Positions 47,613-56,727 of a stretch of DNA of 64,000 nt are shown piece after piece. How positions within the stretch are numbered: the first letter of the stretch is position 1; each line of letters begins with the position of its first letter. The notes beneath the pieces are model-generated. The model saw only the letters and a list, made by a program, of their open reading frames with translations. It searched no databases and was not told where the DNA came from. The translations under genes were made by a program, and so were the position numbers. The stretch covers positions 3,683,001 to 3,747,000 of the forward strand of contig NZ_JABWRZ020000001.1 in assembly GCF_014269185.2 (NCBI RefSeq), written 5' to 3'. This DNA is from Pseudomonas oryzicola. GTDB taxonomy: Bacteria; Pseudomonadota; Gammaproteobacteria; Pseudomonadales; Pseudomonadaceae.

Positions 47613-48389
47613 GTGCCCCACCCTCACCTGCTCGCCCTGTTCCTGCTGGCACTCGGCTACGCCCTGGCCCTGGCCCACGGCAACCTCGGCAGCGCCACCC
47701 TGCCCACCGTTCTCGCCCTGCTTGCCAGCGGCCTGCTGGCACGCCGCCCCCAGCCTTGGCAACAGGCGTTGGGCCACACGTTGTTCATCCTGCTGGCCAT
47801 CGCCCTGGCGCTGCATTGGCTACCAGGCTTCAACGCTGCCAAGGTGATCGACAACGCCACGTTCAGCCCCGGTAGCCAGCCCTTCACGCTGTACCTGAAC
47901 CTGGACAAGCCACTGATCGGCGCCTGGCTGCTGCTGGCCTGCCCGTGGTTGGTCCTTTGGCGTAGCCGAGGCCTGACGACAACGCTACTGTGCATCTTGC
48001 CGCTAACCCTGGCCGCCTGCCTGGGCGGCGCCTGGGCCCTGGGCATGGTTGCATGGGCGCCGAAATGGCCGGAGCAAGCCTGGCTCTGGCTACTGAACAA
48101 CCTGTTGTTGGTCAGCCTGACCGAAGAGCTGCTGTTTCGCGGTTATCTGCAAGGCAGCCTGCAGCGCCTGCTGCGCCACCAGGGGCTGGCGTTGTTCGCC
48201 GCCGCCATGCTATTCGGCCTGGCCCATCTGGGGGCTGGCTGGCAGTGGGTATACCTGGCCACCCTCGCCGGTGTCGGTTATGGCCTGGCATACCGCTGGG
48301 GCGGCGTGGCGGCGGCCGTGCTTTGCCATTTCGGCCTGAACCTGGTGCATTTCGCGCTGTTCAGCTATCCGATGCTGGCTCTTGGCTAG
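47613..48389 (+). CDS. CPBP family intramembrane metalloprotease
   Basis: 258 residues from GTG at 47613 (MPHPHLLALFLLALGYALALA), chosen because AAGGA precedes it and the ATG at 47575 lies in the terminator-like stem of acnA. Eight or so transmembrane helices. Conserved CPBP/Abi motifs: EELLFRGYLQG (EExxxR), FGLAHLGAG and CHFGLNLVHF, which form the metal site of the Rce1/CAAX-like membrane protease fold. Substrate unknown; relatives act in protein maturation or self-immunity. Confidence 0.88.
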   Translation: MPHPHLLALFLLALGYALALAHGNLGSATLPTVLALLASGLLARRPQPWQQALGHTLFILLAIALALHWLPGFNAAKVIDNATFSPGSQPFTLYLNLDKPLIGAWLLLACPWLVLWRSRGLTTTLLCILPLTLAACLGGAWALGMVAWAPKWPEQAWLWLLNNLLLVSLTEELLFRGYLQGSLQRLLRHQGLALFAAAMLFGLAHLGAGWQWVYLATLAGVGYGLAYRWGGVAAAVLCHFGLNLVHFALFSYPMLALG

Positions 48390-48531
48390 CAAATCGGTCA
48401 TCATCTGACTTCTCCGTCATTAATCCATAATAAAAACGCAATAATGGCGCCAACAGGCTTGAACGTGCTCTTCGGTTACCCCAGATCAAATAATGGCTTA
48501 TTGCCATAGATCAAGCCTTGCAAATATTCAT

Positions 48532-48558
48532 TCAATAAAACCAGGGCCTTGCCGATAG
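48532..48558 (+). promoter_or_regulatory. FliA (sigma-28) type promoter of aer
   Basis: TCAATAAA, 11 nt, GCCGATAG: the -10 matches GCCGATAA at 7 of 8 positions and the gap is exact. It lies 30 bp before the aer start, in the same layout as the cheV promoter. Confidence 0.8.
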
Positions 48559-48587
48559 CTTTGGAAAGCCCTGCGGACTATCAACCC

Positions 48588-50153
48588 ATGCGTAACAACC
48601 AGCCGATTACCCAGAGAGAAAGGACTTTCCCTGCCCAGCAGCGGTTGATCTCCACCACCAATGCCAAAGGTGTGATCACTTACTGCAACGATGCTTTCAT
48701 CGAGATCAGTGGTTTCACCCGCGAGGAACTGACCGGCGCGCCGCACAACCTGGTGCGCCACCCGGACGTGCCACCTGCCGTGTTCGCCCACATGTGGCAA
48801 ACCCTCAAGCAGGGCCAGCCGTGGATGGGCATCGTCAAGAACCGCTGCAAGTCCGGCGACCATTACTGGGTCAACGCCTATGTCACGCCGATCTTCGACA
48901 ATAACCAGGTGGTCGGCTTCGAATCGGTGCGGGTCAAACCCACTGCCGAACAGATTCGTCGCGCCGAGGCGCTGTACCAGCGCATCAACCAGGGCAAGCC
49001 GCCAGTACCGCGCCGCGACAAGTGGCTACCGGTGCTGCAGGACTGGCTGCCGTTCATCCTGATCAGCCAGGTGGGCTTCCTGATCGGCAACTGGCTCGGC
49101 CATTCCTGGGGCTTCGCCCTGGCCGCCGGGCTTTCCGTACCCCTGGGCCTGCTCGGCCTGGGCTGGCAGCAGCGCGGCCTCAAGCGCCTGCTACGCCTGG
49201 CCGAACAGACCACTTCCGACCCGCTGATTGCACAAATGTACACCGACAGCCGCGGGGTACAGGCACGCCTGGAAATGGCCATGCTGAGCCAGGACGCACG
49301 CATGAAAACCTGCCTGACCCGCCTGCAGGACAGCGCCGAACACCTCAGCGAACAGGCGCGCCAGTCCGACGCCTTGGCTCACAAGAGCTCTTCCGGGCTG
49401 GAACGCCAGCGAGTGGAAACCGAGCAAGTCGCCGCCGCAGTCAATCAGATGGCCGCCACCACCCAGGAAGTGGCCAACCACGTGCAGCGCACCGCCGACG
49501 CCACCCAGGAAGCCAACCGCCTGACCAGCCAGGGTCGGCAGATTGCCGGGGAAACCCGCGAAGCCATCGAGCGCCTGTCGGCGGCAGTGGGCGAGACTGG
49601 CCAGACGGTGACCCAATTGGCCAAAGACAGCGACGAGATTGGTGGCGTGGTCGACGTGATCAAGGGGATCGCCGATCAAACCAACCTGCTGGCATTGAAC
49701 GCGGCCATCGAAGCGGCACGTGCAGGCGAAATGGGCCGTGGCTTTGCCGTGGTTGCCGACGAAGTGCGCCAGCTGGCGCAGCGCACCGCCGAATCCACCG
49801 GGCAGATTCATGGGCTGATCGCCAAGCTGCAACAGACCGCCAGCAACGCCGTGCTGACCATGGAAACCGGCCACCGCCAGGCGCAGGAAGGTGTAGACCG
49901 TGTGATGCAGGCCGACGAGGCGCTGGTGGGCATCAGCGAAGCAGTGGCCAACATCACCGACATGGCGACCCAGATTGCGGCAGCGACAGAGGAGCAGACG
50001 GCGGTGGCGGACGAGATCAGCCGCAACATCAGCACCATTGCCGAGCTGGCCGACCAGACTGCCGAACAGGCCCAGCACTCGGCACTGCTCAGCGAGGAGT
50101 TGACCAGCACAGCGGGTACCCAGTACTCACTGGTGGAGCGCTTCAACCGCTAA
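48588..50153 (+). CDS. aer: Aer-type aerotaxis receptor
   Basis: 521 residues from [21 protein letters not shown]-terminal PAS domain ([56 protein letters not shown]), which in Aer binds FAD and reads the redox state. A hydrophobic hairpin at about 150-190 anchors it in the membrane with no periplasmic domain. The signalling tip is [41 protein letters not shown]. The architecture and place match the Aer2-type receptor of P. putida (inference). FliA-type promoter upstream. Confidence 0.93.
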   Translation: MRNNQPITQRERTFPAQQRLISTTNAKGVITYCNDAFIEISGFTREELTGAPHNLVRHPDVPPAVFAHMWQTLKQGQPWMGIVKNRCKSGDHYWVNAYVTPIFDNNQVVGFESVRVKPTAEQIRRAEALYQRINQGKPPVPRRDKWLPVLQDWLPFILISQVGFLIGNWLGHSWGFALAAGLSVPLGLLGLGWQQRGLKRLLRLAEQTTSDPLIAQMYTDSRGVQARLEMAMLSQDARMKTCLTRLQDSAEHLSEQARQSDALAHKSSSGLERQRVETEQVAAAVNQMAATTQEVANHVQRTADATQEANRLTSQGRQIAGETREAIERLSAAVGETGQTVTQLAKDSDEIGGVVDVIKGIADQTNLLALNAAIEAARAGEMGRGFAVVADEVRQLAQRTAESTGQIHGLIAKLQQTASNAVLTMETGHRQAQEGVDRVMQADEALVGISEAVANITDMATQIAAATEEQTAVADEISRNISTIAELADQTAEQAQHSALLSEELTSTAGTQYSLVERFNR

Positions 50154-50159
50154 GGCCGT

Positions 50160-50313
50160 TTCCGCTGGGAGCGGCTTCAGCCGTAATCACCGGCATAGCC
50201 GGTGCCATCCACCGCGCCGCCTGCTTCGCGGATAAATCCGCTCCTACAGTGGACGCTATTCCTGTAGGAGCGGTTTCAGCCGCGCCCCCCGGCACAGCCG
50301 GTGCCATCCAGCA
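50160..50313. repeat. Composite of REP and direct repeats
   Basis: Two direct copies of a 45-bp unit GGAGCGGCTTCAGCCG...CACCGGCATAGCCGGTGCCATCCA (50177-50213 and 50266-50310) flank an inverted REP pair (CGCGGATAAATCCGCTCCTACA and TGTAGGAGCGGTTTCAGCCGCG). It fills the space between the convergent aer and RluA-family genes. Confidence 0.8.
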
Positions 50314-50315
50314 GA

Positions 50316-51200
50316 TTACCAATCCAGGCGCAAGCGGCTCTCGAAATAGCGCTCTTCCCCACTCAATGGGTCCTCGAAACGCAAGCTCTGCGCCAGCAGT
50401 TTCAGCGGCTGCTGGTAGTCATCCTCTTCCTTGAGCAACTGCGGATAGAACGGGTCATTGCTGATCCCGGCGCCCAATGCCGCCATGTGCACGCGCAACT
50501 GGTGGGTCTTGCCGGTCACCGGCGACAACCCGTAGCGCCACAGGTCGCCATGCTTCTCCAACACTTCGGCCCACGTTTCGCTGTTGGCCTCACCCTCGAT
50601 TTCATGCATGCGGAAAAACGGCTCGCCATGCACCAGGCGGCTTTTATGCACCAGCGGAAAATCGTGTTGCGGCATCGCTGCAGCAATGGCCTGGTAGCGT
50701 TTGTCGATGCGCCGCTCGGGAAACAGCCGCTGGTAGGCACTGCGGCTCTGCGGATTGGCGGAAAACAGCACCAGCCCGGCGGTATGCCGGTCGATTCGGT
50801 GCAATGGCACCAGGTGCGGGTTACCCAGGCGGCGAATCAGGCGGCGCAGCAACGTCTGCTCGACGTATTCTCCGCTCGGCGTCACTGGCAGGAAATGCGG
50901 CTTGTCCGCCACCACAAGGTGCTCATCCACATGAAGCACCTCTTCCTGCACCGGGATCGGCCGCTCGTTCGGCACTTCGCGAAAGTAGTGCAGACGCATG
51001 CCCCGTTTGTACGGCAGCTCAGCCGCTACTGCTCGCCCCTCGGCATCCAGCACCCGGCCGCGGGCAAAGCGATCGAGCCATTGGGCCCGGTCGATGGCCT
51101 TGAAATGGTCACACAGGCAGTCGAGTACCGTCGCCCAGTTACCGGGTGGCAGGCACACCGTGCTGGCTTGCTGGCGGGCGGGGTCGAACGGCGTGGTCAT
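50316..51200 (-). CDS. RluA-family pseudouridine synthase
   Basis: 294 residues from MTTPFDPARQQASTVCLPPG (an ATG seven codons upstream is equally possible; neither has a strong ribosome-binding site). The catalytic aspartate lies in LVPLHRIDRHTAGLVLFSAN, the HRxD motif of the RluA family. The KPHFLPVTPSG and GKTHQLRVHMAALG segments are the other hallmarks. No S4 domain is seen. The RNA target cannot be told from sequence. Confidence 0.9.
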   Translation of the reverse strand: MTTPFDPARQQASTVCLPPGNWATVLDCLCDHFKAIDRAQWLDRFARGRVLDAEGRAVAAELPYKRGMRLHYFREVPNERPIPVQEEVLHVDEHLVVADKPHFLPVTPSGEYVEQTLLRRLIRRLGNPHLVPLHRIDRHTAGLVLFSANPQSRSAYQRLFPERRIDKRYQAIAAAMPQHDFPLVHKSRLVHGEPFFRMHEIEGEANSETWAEVLEKHGDLWRYGLSPVTGKTHQLRVHMAALGAGISNDPFYPQLLKEEDDYQQPLKLLAQSLRFEDPLSGEERYFESRLRLDW

Positions 51201-51251
51201 GGCAGGGCTCGAAACGTTCATGGCCGCGCATTATCCCCCAAGCCCGCGCCC

Positions 51252-51560
51252 TCAACCAGCCTTGGCCATCGCCTCGCTGCGCTCCTTCAGCCAACGCAAT
51301 ACCTGCACCGGCTCCCAGCGGCCAGGGTCATAAAGGGCATACAGCAACCCCTGGTAACCCACCACATCCAGCCCGCGGTGATAGCCGGCACGCTGAAACA
51401 AGGCCTCTATCTCGGCAAAGCAGGTATTGAAGTGGACCTTGCCGAACGGTGTGCGCTCGTCAATTACCAGGCCTTCGAGGCGCAGTTCCAGAACGGCGTC
51501 GGCTACCCGTTCGACGGGCATGCGGTTGACGCTGTACTTGAGTTGCTCGACGTTGAGCAT
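51252..51560 (-). CDS. Conserved hypothetical protein under a LexA box, 102 aa
   Basis: MLNVEQLKYSVNRMPVERVA begins a 102-residue protein with no signal peptide, no membrane segment and no motif I recognise. It looks alpha/beta with a C-terminal helix (VQVLRWLKERSEAMAKAG). GAGGTG lies five bases before the ATG. The LexA box ends 15 bp before the start, so it is expected to be an SOS gene. Hypothetical SOS genes outside the core set are known in pseudomonads. The function is unknown. Confidence 0.8.
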   Translation of the reverse strand: MLNVEQLKYSVNRMPVERVADAVLELRLEGLVIDERTPFGKVHFNTCFAEIEALFQRAGYHRGLDVVGYQGLLYALYDPGRWEPVQVLRWLKERSEAMAKAG

Positions 51561-51575
51561 GGCTTCACCTCGACA

Positions 51576-51591
51576 CTGTATTTATATACAG
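51576..51591 (-). promoter_or_regulatory. LexA box of the 102-aa gene
   Basis: CTGTATTTATATACAG matches the ideal CTGTATATATATACAG at 15 of 16 positions. On the minus strand TTGACG, 18 bp, TATGCT form a possible -35/-10 just upstream, so the box would cover the transcription start. Confidence 0.93.
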
Positions 51592-51625
51592 CATACGAAC
51601 ATCCTCTTGCCGCCGTCAATGCGCT

Positions 51626-52057
51626 TCATTGCAGCCCCACTTGACAGCCGCTGTCTTTGCGGATGGTCAGTACCTGTCGGCGGGGCGTGCCTGGGGTCAC
51701 CGACAGGTGTACCCATTGGTCGAACTCGAGGATCAGCTGGTCGAAGGGAATGGCGCTTTCGCTGATGCGGCGCACGGCTTCGCGCGGGCTTACTTCGATC
51801 ACTGTGAAGTCGGCGGCCAGCCCTTGCGAATGCTTGCTTGTCGGTGCCCCGCCAATGCGGCTGTTGACTGCGGGGCTACGATAGCCGCTGCTGACGATGA
51901 CCGGCGCGCCGAAAAGTGCGCGTACCTGCTCCAGGACATTGCACAACAGTTGCAGGTTGGCACGCGCCTCGGCTGGCGGGTCATTGTCGAGCCCTTCCCT
52001 GGCGGCGATCTGCGAAACGGTCATTTCTTCGAGGGTGAAATGGGGGGAAATAAGCAT
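51626..52057 (-). CDS. M15-type peptidase (endolysin-like), no signal peptide
   Basis: 143 residues from MLISPHFTLEEMTVSQIAA. Peptidase_M15_3 fold: VIVSSGYRSPAVNSRIGG, TSKHSQGLAADFTVIE (zinc ligands H and D) and WVHLSV (second histidine). Such domains cleave peptidoglycan peptides and are common in phage lysins. No signal peptide is present, so it would be cytoplasmic unless released. No other phage gene is nearby. It lies 66 bp upstream of the LexA-controlled gene on the same strand, with the LexA box in between. The ATG is preceded by GGGGGGAAATAAGC on the plus strand, i.e. no clear ribosome-binding site. Confidence 0.8.
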   Translation of the reverse strand: MLISPHFTLEEMTVSQIAAREGLDNDPPAEARANLQLLCNVLEQVRALFGAPVIVSSGYRSPAVNSRIGGAPTSKHSQGLAADFTVIEVSPREAVRRISESAIPFDQLILEFDQWVHLSVTPGTPRRQVLTIRKDSGCQVGLQ

Positions 52058-52165
52058 GGCTGGAGTCCTGATGATCGGTGGCAAAGGCCGGCCTCAGTTT
52101 GCCGGCAGTTGATCATCACGACGCAGCGCGCCGCATGGAGCAGGGAGGCACCTCCCCTGGTGCCG

Positions 52166-52426
52166 TTATTGCGCGAGAAACGCCACGACCTGCTCCGCAT
52201 CGAACGGCCAATGCAGCTCGGCGCCATTGTCGCAGCGCCGCAGCACCGGAATGATCAGGCCGTAGCGCTCGACCATCGCCTCGCTTTCGCTGATATCGAC
52301 CAGTTCCACCAACAAGCCGTGGTCGACGAAGGGCATCAGCACAGCCTCGGCCACTTCGCACAGGTGGCAGCCGAGGGTGCCGAACAGTTGGCATTCAGGC
52401 AGCATGGGCAGGTTCCGGTTTGGCAT
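52166..52426 (-). CDS. Glutaredoxin-like protein (DUF836 type)
   Basis: 86 residues. Thioredoxin-fold with CHLC as active site (LFGTLGCHLCEVAEAVL) and the cis-proline segment YGLIIPVLRRCDNGAELHWPF. Small glutaredoxin-like proteins of this kind are thiol redox factors of unknown partner. An ATG seven codons further in is an alternative start. It lies about 50 bp downstream of the ammonium transporter gene on the same strand and about 110 bp upstream of the M15 peptidase gene. Confidence 0.85.
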   Translation of the reverse strand: MPNRNLPMLPECQLFGTLGCHLCEVAEAVLMPFVDHGLLVELVDISESEAMVERYGLIIPVLRRCDNGAELHWPFDAEQVVAFLAQ

Positions 52427-52477
52427 GCACAGAAGCCTATTCTAGGCCGCTCCTGCCCAGCGCGCACCTGACCTGGC

Positions 52478-53686
52478 TCAATCCTGGCTGGTAGCGCCGA
52501 TACGGTGCAACGACAGGTCGGCGCCCTGGAACTCCTGCTCATGGCTCAAGCGCAGGCCATGCAGCGCGCGGATCGCGCCGTATACGGCAAAGCCACCGGC
52601 CAGCGCCACCAGCACGCCCAGCAGGCTGCCCAGCAATTGGCTGACCAGGCTGACACCGCCAATACCGCCCAGGGCCGCCTGGCCGAACACACCACAGGCC
52701 AGGCCGCCCCACACGCCGCACAGGCCATGCAATGGCCACACGCCCAGCACATCATCGATCTTCCAGCGGTTCTGCGCCGCCGTGAAGGTCCAGACGAACA
52801 GCGCACCGGCGACCAGGCCGGTGACCAGTGCGCCAACCGGGTGCATCAGGTCGGAGCCCGCGCAAACCGCCACCAGCCCGGCCAACGGCCCGTTATGCAG
52901 GAAACCCGGGTCGTTTCGGCCGGCCAGCAAGGCCGACAGGGTGCCACCGACCATGGCCATCAACGAATTGATCGCCACCAGGCCGCTGACCCCCTGCAGG
53001 GTTTGCGCACTCATGACGTTGAAGCCGAACCAGCCAATGATCAGGATCCACGACCCCAGCGCCAGGAACGGGATGCTCGACGGCGCAAACGCCACCAACC
53101 GGCCATCGCGATAGCGCCCTCGACGCGCGCCCAGCAGCAGCACCGCGGCCAATGCCAGCCAGCCGCCCATGGCGTGCACCACCACCGAGCCGGCAAAGTC
53201 ATGGAATGGCGCACCAAAGCGTGCCTGCAACCAGGCTTGCAGACCGAGGTTGCCGTTCCACACCACCCCCTCGAAGAACGGGTAGACGAACGCCACGATC
53301 AACGCCGTGGCGCACAGCTGCGGCACGAAGCGCGCCCGCTCGGCGATGCCCCCGGAGATGATCGCCGGGATCGCTGCGGCGAAGGTCAGCAGAAAGAAGC
53401 ACTTGACCAGCGCATAACCTTGGTCGGCCGCCAGGGCGGCTGCCGGCTGCAGGAAGTTGACCCCGTAGGCGATCCAGTAGCCGATGAAGAAGTACACCAG
53501 CGCCGAGATGGCAAAATCGCTGAGAATCTTCGACAAGGCATTGACCTGGTTCTTGTGGCGCACCGTACCCACTTCGAGAAACGCGAAGCCGGCATGCATG
53601 GCCAGCACCAGGATGGCGCCCATGAGAATGAACAGGGTATTGGAACCGTGGACCAGAGAGTCCATTGCGCTGTGCATGTTTTCCAT
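52478..53686 (-). CDS. Ammonium transporter, Amt family
   Basis: 402 residues from MENMHSAMDSLVHGSNTLFI. Eleven transmembrane segments expected. Hallmarks: FAFLEVGTVRHKNQVNALSK, FHDFAGSVVVHAMGGWLALAAVLLLGARRGRY (Amt signature with the first pore histidine), GWFGFNVMSAQ and WPLHGLCGVWGGLACGVFG (second pore histidine). No glnK is adjacent, unlike the glnK-amtB operon, so regulation by PII is open. I searched the upstream sequence for a sigma-54 -24/-12 site and found none with correct spacing. Confidence 0.93.
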   Translation of the reverse strand: MENMHSAMDSLVHGSNTLFILMGAILVLAMHAGFAFLEVGTVRHKNQVNALSKILSDFAISALVYFFIGYWIAYGVNFLQPAAALAADQGYALVKCFFLLTFAAAIPAIISGGIAERARFVPQLCATALIVAFVYPFFEGVVWNGNLGLQAWLQARFGAPFHDFAGSVVVHAMGGWLALAAVLLLGARRGRYRDGRLVAFAPSSIPFLALGSWILIIGWFGFNVMSAQTLQGVSGLVAINSLMAMVGGTLSALLAGRNDPGFLHNGPLAGLVAVCAGSDLMHPVGALVTGLVAGALFVWTFTAAQNRWKIDDVLGVWPLHGLCGVWGGLACGVFGQAALGGIGGVSLVSQLLGSLLGVLVALAGGFAVYGAIRALHGLRLSHEQEFQGADLSLHRIGATSQD

Positions 53687-53995
53687 GAAATAGGCAGACC
53701 TGCAAAAAGGCACCAGAACAGTTCAAGAACCTGCATCCATGCACCTAATCGGTGCCAACCCCCTGCCCTGTTTCGGTGAGCCTGGGGCCTGCGCGGTTTT
53801 TTCTTGGGTTTGTCGTGGATTGGGTTAAGGTTTATCGGTAGCCGCTGCGTCGGCGCCCTGAATCGGCGCAATACCAGCCCGGAACGCCCCGCAACGTGGC
53901 AAAGCCTTAGCAAGGCCCATACCAGCGCCGGGCACTTGAACCTTCCGCGTGTGCTATCACTCGAACTACCAACATTCATCGACAGGGAGACACCC
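53687..53995. other. Divergent intergenic space, about 310 bp, no supported feature
   Basis: It separates the ammonium transporter and yqjD genes. TCGGCGCC occurs twice in direct orientation near 53850-53873. I see no convincing promoter, operator, terminator or RNA gene. Confidence 0.45.
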
Positions 53996-54310
53996 ATGGC
54001 CAGCAAATCGGCAAAGACTGCACAAGAGATATTGATGGCTGACTTCCAGGCGCTGGTGCGCGACACCGAAAAGCTGCTGGCCGACACCGCCAACCTGGCC
54101 GGCGACCAGGCGGACGAATTGCGCGGACAGATTCACGAACGCCTGGCCCAGGCCCGCGAAACCCTGCAATTGACCCAGGACTCGGTGCGCGAACGCGGCC
54201 AGGCCGCGTTGGGCAGCGCCGAGCAGTACGTGCAGGAAAACCCGTGGCAGGCGATCGGCATCGCGGCGGGCGTCGGGCTGTTGATCGGCCTGCTGGCCAA
54301 CCGCCACTGA
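53996..54310 (+). CDS. yqjD: YqjD/ElaB family protein (DUF883)
   Basis: 104 residues from MASKSAKTAQEILMADFQAL with GGGAGA before the ATG. A long amphipathic helix (VRDTEKLLADTANLAGDQADELRGQIHERLAQARETLQLTQDS) is followed by a C-terminal membrane anchor (PWQAIGIAAGVGLLIGLLANRH). In E. coli YqjD is an inner-membrane protein that binds ribosomes in stationary phase. First gene of a three-gene set with yqjE and yqjK. Confidence 0.9.
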   Translation: MASKSAKTAQEILMADFQALVRDTEKLLADTANLAGDQADELRGQIHERLAQARETLQLTQDSVRERGQAALGSAEQYVQENPWQAIGIAAGVGLLIGLLANRH

Positions 54311-54319
54311 GGGGATACC

Positions 54320-54694
54320 ATGGATAACGACGCCAACGGCGCAAGCGCTTCAGGCAAGCGCCTGGGCGCGGCTGCGCTGGGGCTGCTGCACAGCCATATC
54401 GAACTGTTCGGCATCGAGTTGCAAGAACAGAAGGGCCGCACCCTGAGCCTGCTGTTGTTCGCCGGCCTTGCCCTGGTGTTCGCCTTGCTGCTGCTGACGG
54501 CCTTGTCCGGGCTGTTGTTGGTGCTGCTGTGGGACAGTTATCGCCTGGCCGGCATCATCGGCCTCTGTGTGTTCTACGGCATCGCCGCACTGTACTGCGG
54601 GCTGCGCCTCAAGGCAGCGGTGTTCGATGAGTCGTCACCGTTCGGTGCCACCCTCGAGGAACTCGCCAAGGACCGGGAGCGCCTGTTGCCATGA
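54320..54694 (+). CDS. yqjE: YqjE/phage holin family membrane protein
   Basis: 124 residues. Two membrane segments (LLLFAGLALVFALLLLTALSGLLLVLLW and AGIIGLCVFYGIAALYCGLRL). The order yqjD-yqjE-yqjK is the conserved context of this family (COG5393, named holin superfamily III in databases but not a lysis gene here). The stop overlaps the start of yqjK (ATGA). Confidence 0.85.
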   Translation: MDNDANGASASGKRLGAAALGLLHSHIELFGIELQEQKGRTLSLLLFAGLALVFALLLLTALSGLLLVLLWDSYRLAGIIGLCVFYGIAALYCGLRLKAAVFDESSPFGATLEELAKDRERLLP

Positions 54695-55020
54695 GCCTGC
54701 CAGAACTGCCAGACACGCGTAACCCGCGTGAATTGCGCAAGGCGCTGTTGCGCCTGCGCATGGAAATGCACCGCCAGGAAATCCGCCACGAATCCGCGCA
54801 GCTGCTGGAACCGCTGCGGCGCGTGCGTGGCATGGGCAACTCGCTACAGGACGGGCTGGGCATCAAGCATGCACCGCTGTGGGGGATCGGCGCCGTGGTG
54901 GCGCTGGGTTTCCTCACCGGCAAGGGCGTGCGCAGCGGTAACCTCGCGCGGCTGCTGCGCCTGGGCACCACCGTGCTACCGCTGCTGCGCCTGTATCTGC
55001 AAGCCAACCGCCGTCCTTGA
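54691..55020 (+). CDS. yqjK: YqjK-like small protein
   Basis: 109 residues. A helical N-terminal half ([36 protein letters not shown]) is followed by a hydrophobic segment ([20 protein letters not shown]), ending in a second one ([22 protein letters not shown]). Translation is coupled to yqjE by a 4-bp overlap. Function unknown; it is likely part of the same membrane complex. Confidence 0.75.
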   Translation: MSLPELPDTRNPRELRKALLRLRMEMHRQEIRHESAQLLEPLRRVRGMGNSLQDGLGIKHAPLWGIGAVVALGFLTGKGVRSGNLARLLRLGTTVLPLLRLYLQANRRP

Positions 55021-55114
55021 GCGTTTTATGCCGCCTGCGATGGCCTCATCGCAGGCTTGCGCTGACCTTTCGGACAGTCGAAGCTATACCCCTCGATGCA
55101 CAGGAGACCGCGCC

Positions 55115-56446
55115 TTGGACTGGCACACCCTGCTCACCCGCGAACGCCTGGGCAAAGCGCTGTACAGCGCCGATGAACTTGGGCGCAGCCCTTTTCACAA
55201 AGACCACGACCGCATCATCTTCTCCGGTGCCTTCCGCCGCCTTGGGCGCAAGACCCAGGTGCACCCGGTTTCCAGCAACGACCACATCCACACGCGCCTG
55301 ACCCACTCGCTGGAAGTCAGCTGCGTCGGTCGCTCGCTGGGCATGCGTGTCGGCGAAACCCTGCGCGACAGCCTGCCGGACTGGTGCGCCCCCAGCGACC
55401 TTGGCATGATCGTGCAGTCAGCCTGCCTGGCCCATGACATCGGCAACCCTCCGTTCGGCCACTCCGGCGAAGATGCCATCCGCCACTGGTTCCAGCAGGC
55501 CGCCGGGCGCGGCTGGCTGGATGACATGAACGACGACGAGCGCGCCGACTTCCTCAACTTCGAAGGCAATGCCCAAGGGTTTCGTGTACTCACCCAGCTG
55601 GAATATCACCAGTTCGACGGCGGTACCCGGCTGACCTATGCCACCCTCGGCACCTACCTGAAATACCCATGGAGCGCGCGCCACGCCGACGCCCTGGGCT
55701 ACAAGAAGCACAAGTTCGGCAGTTACCAGAGCGAACTGCCCCTGCTCGAGCAGATCGCCCGCAAGCTAGGCCTGCCGCAACTGGAACACCAACGCTGGGC
55801 ACGCCACCCGCTGGTCTACCTGATGGAGGCCGCCGATGACATCTGCTATGCGCTGATCGACCTGGAAGACGGCCTGGAAATGGAGCTGCTGCAATACGCC
55901 GAAGTCGAAGCGCTGCTGCTCGACCTGGTCGGCGAAGACCTGCCGGAAACCTACCGCCAGCTCGGCCCGGGCGATTCCCGGCGGCGCAAGTTGGCCATCC
56001 TGCGCGGCAAGGCCATCGAACACCTGACCAACGCCGCCGCCCGTGCCTTCGTCGAGCAACAGCGGGCCTTGCTGGCCGGCCAGCTGGCGGGCGACCTGGT
56101 CGAACACATGCATGGCCCGGCCAAACGCTGCGTGCTGCAGGCCAAGGCCATGGCGCGCAACAAGATCTTCCAGGACAAGCGCAAGACTCTGCACGAGATC
56201 GGCGCCTATACCACCCTGGAAATCCTGCTGAACACCTTCTGTGGCGCGGCCCTCGAACAGCATGGCGGGCGCACGCCCTCGTTCAAGAGCCGCCGGGTGC
56301 TGGACCTGATCGGCAACAATGCCCCTGACCCGCACGGCTCCCTGCACAGTGCCTTCCTACGCATGATCGACTTCATCGCCGGGATGACCGACAGCTATGC
56401 CAGCGAAATGGCTCGCGAAATGACCGGGCGCTCCAGCCCGGTCTGA
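55115..56446 (+). CDS. dgt: Deoxyguanosinetriphosphate triphosphohydrolase-like protein Dgt
   Basis: 443 residues from a TTG start ([20 protein letters not shown]) with AGGAG nine bases upstream; no ATG gives a family-like N-terminus. HD-domain enzyme that splits dNTPs to nucleoside and triphosphate. Metal-binding motifs: [14 protein letters not shown] and [20 protein letters not shown] (HD pair), then [15 protein letters not shown] and [12 protein letters not shown]. The frame is open far upstream into yqjK in another reading, but the family length fits 443. Confidence 0.93.
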   Translation: MDWHTLLTRERLGKALYSADELGRSPFHKDHDRIIFSGAFRRLGRKTQVHPVSSNDHIHTRLTHSLEVSCVGRSLGMRVGETLRDSLPDWCAPSDLGMIVQSACLAHDIGNPPFGHSGEDAIRHWFQQAAGRGWLDDMNDDERADFLNFEGNAQGFRVLTQLEYHQFDGGTRLTYATLGTYLKYPWSARHADALGYKKHKFGSYQSELPLLEQIARKLGLPQLEHQRWARHPLVYLMEAADDICYALIDLEDGLEMELLQYAEVEALLLDLVGEDLPETYRQLGPGDSRRRKLAILRGKAIEHLTNAAARAFVEQQRALLAGQLAGDLVEHMHGPAKRCVLQAKAMARNKIFQDKRKTLHEIGAYTTLEILLNTFCGAALEQHGGRTPSFKSRRVLDLIGNNAPDPHGSLHSAFLRMIDFIAGMTDSYASEMAREMTGRSSPV

Positions 56447-56524
56447 ACCGTACCGGTGCAGCCCGGGCACGCCCGGTGCTGCCGTCCCCGCCTGAAGGAA
56501 ACTTCCTACATATACACCCGACAG

Positions 56525-56565
56525 ACCAAACAATATGATTAAAGATAAATGTTTGGTTACCAAAC
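56525..56565 (+). promoter_or_regulatory. Nested palindromes upstream of the BvgA-like gene
   Basis: ACCAAACA (56525-56532) pairs with TGTTTGGT (56550-56557), and GTTTGGTTACCAAAC (56551-56565) is a perfect odd-centred palindrome. Three GTTTGG-type half-sites therefore lie directly upstream of a -35 sequence, a position expected for an activator. Confidence 0.55.
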
Positions 56566-56570
56566 TTGTT

Positions 56571-56598
56571 TTGACATCGTACTGACCCTGCCTATTTC
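56571..56598 (+). promoter_or_regulatory. Candidate promoter of the BvgA-like operon
   Basis: TTGACA at 56571-56576, a 16-bp spacer and TATTTC at 56593-56598. The -10 is poor while the -35 is perfect, which fits an activator-assisted promoter. About 130 nt before the response regulator ATG. Confidence 0.5.
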
Positions 56599-56727
56599 GT
56601 AGCCAGATTTGTTTTATCTTGTAAGCCATTTCCCATATAGGGTTAATAGCCCATCCTCGCATGCCCGATGACTTCCAACTGCGTTAAGGTGCCGCCTGTC
56701 ACCTCAATCGCCCGCAGGAAGTTGAAC

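Noticed and set aside
53687..53760. Sigma-54 promoter for the ammonium transporter
   Set aside because: TGGTGCCTTTTTGC has nine instead of ten bases between GG and GC, and no other candidate has the right gap.
54320..54694. Prophage holin
   Set aside because: The holin name comes from a database family; the neighbours yqjD and yqjK show a housekeeping membrane set, and no phage genes are present.
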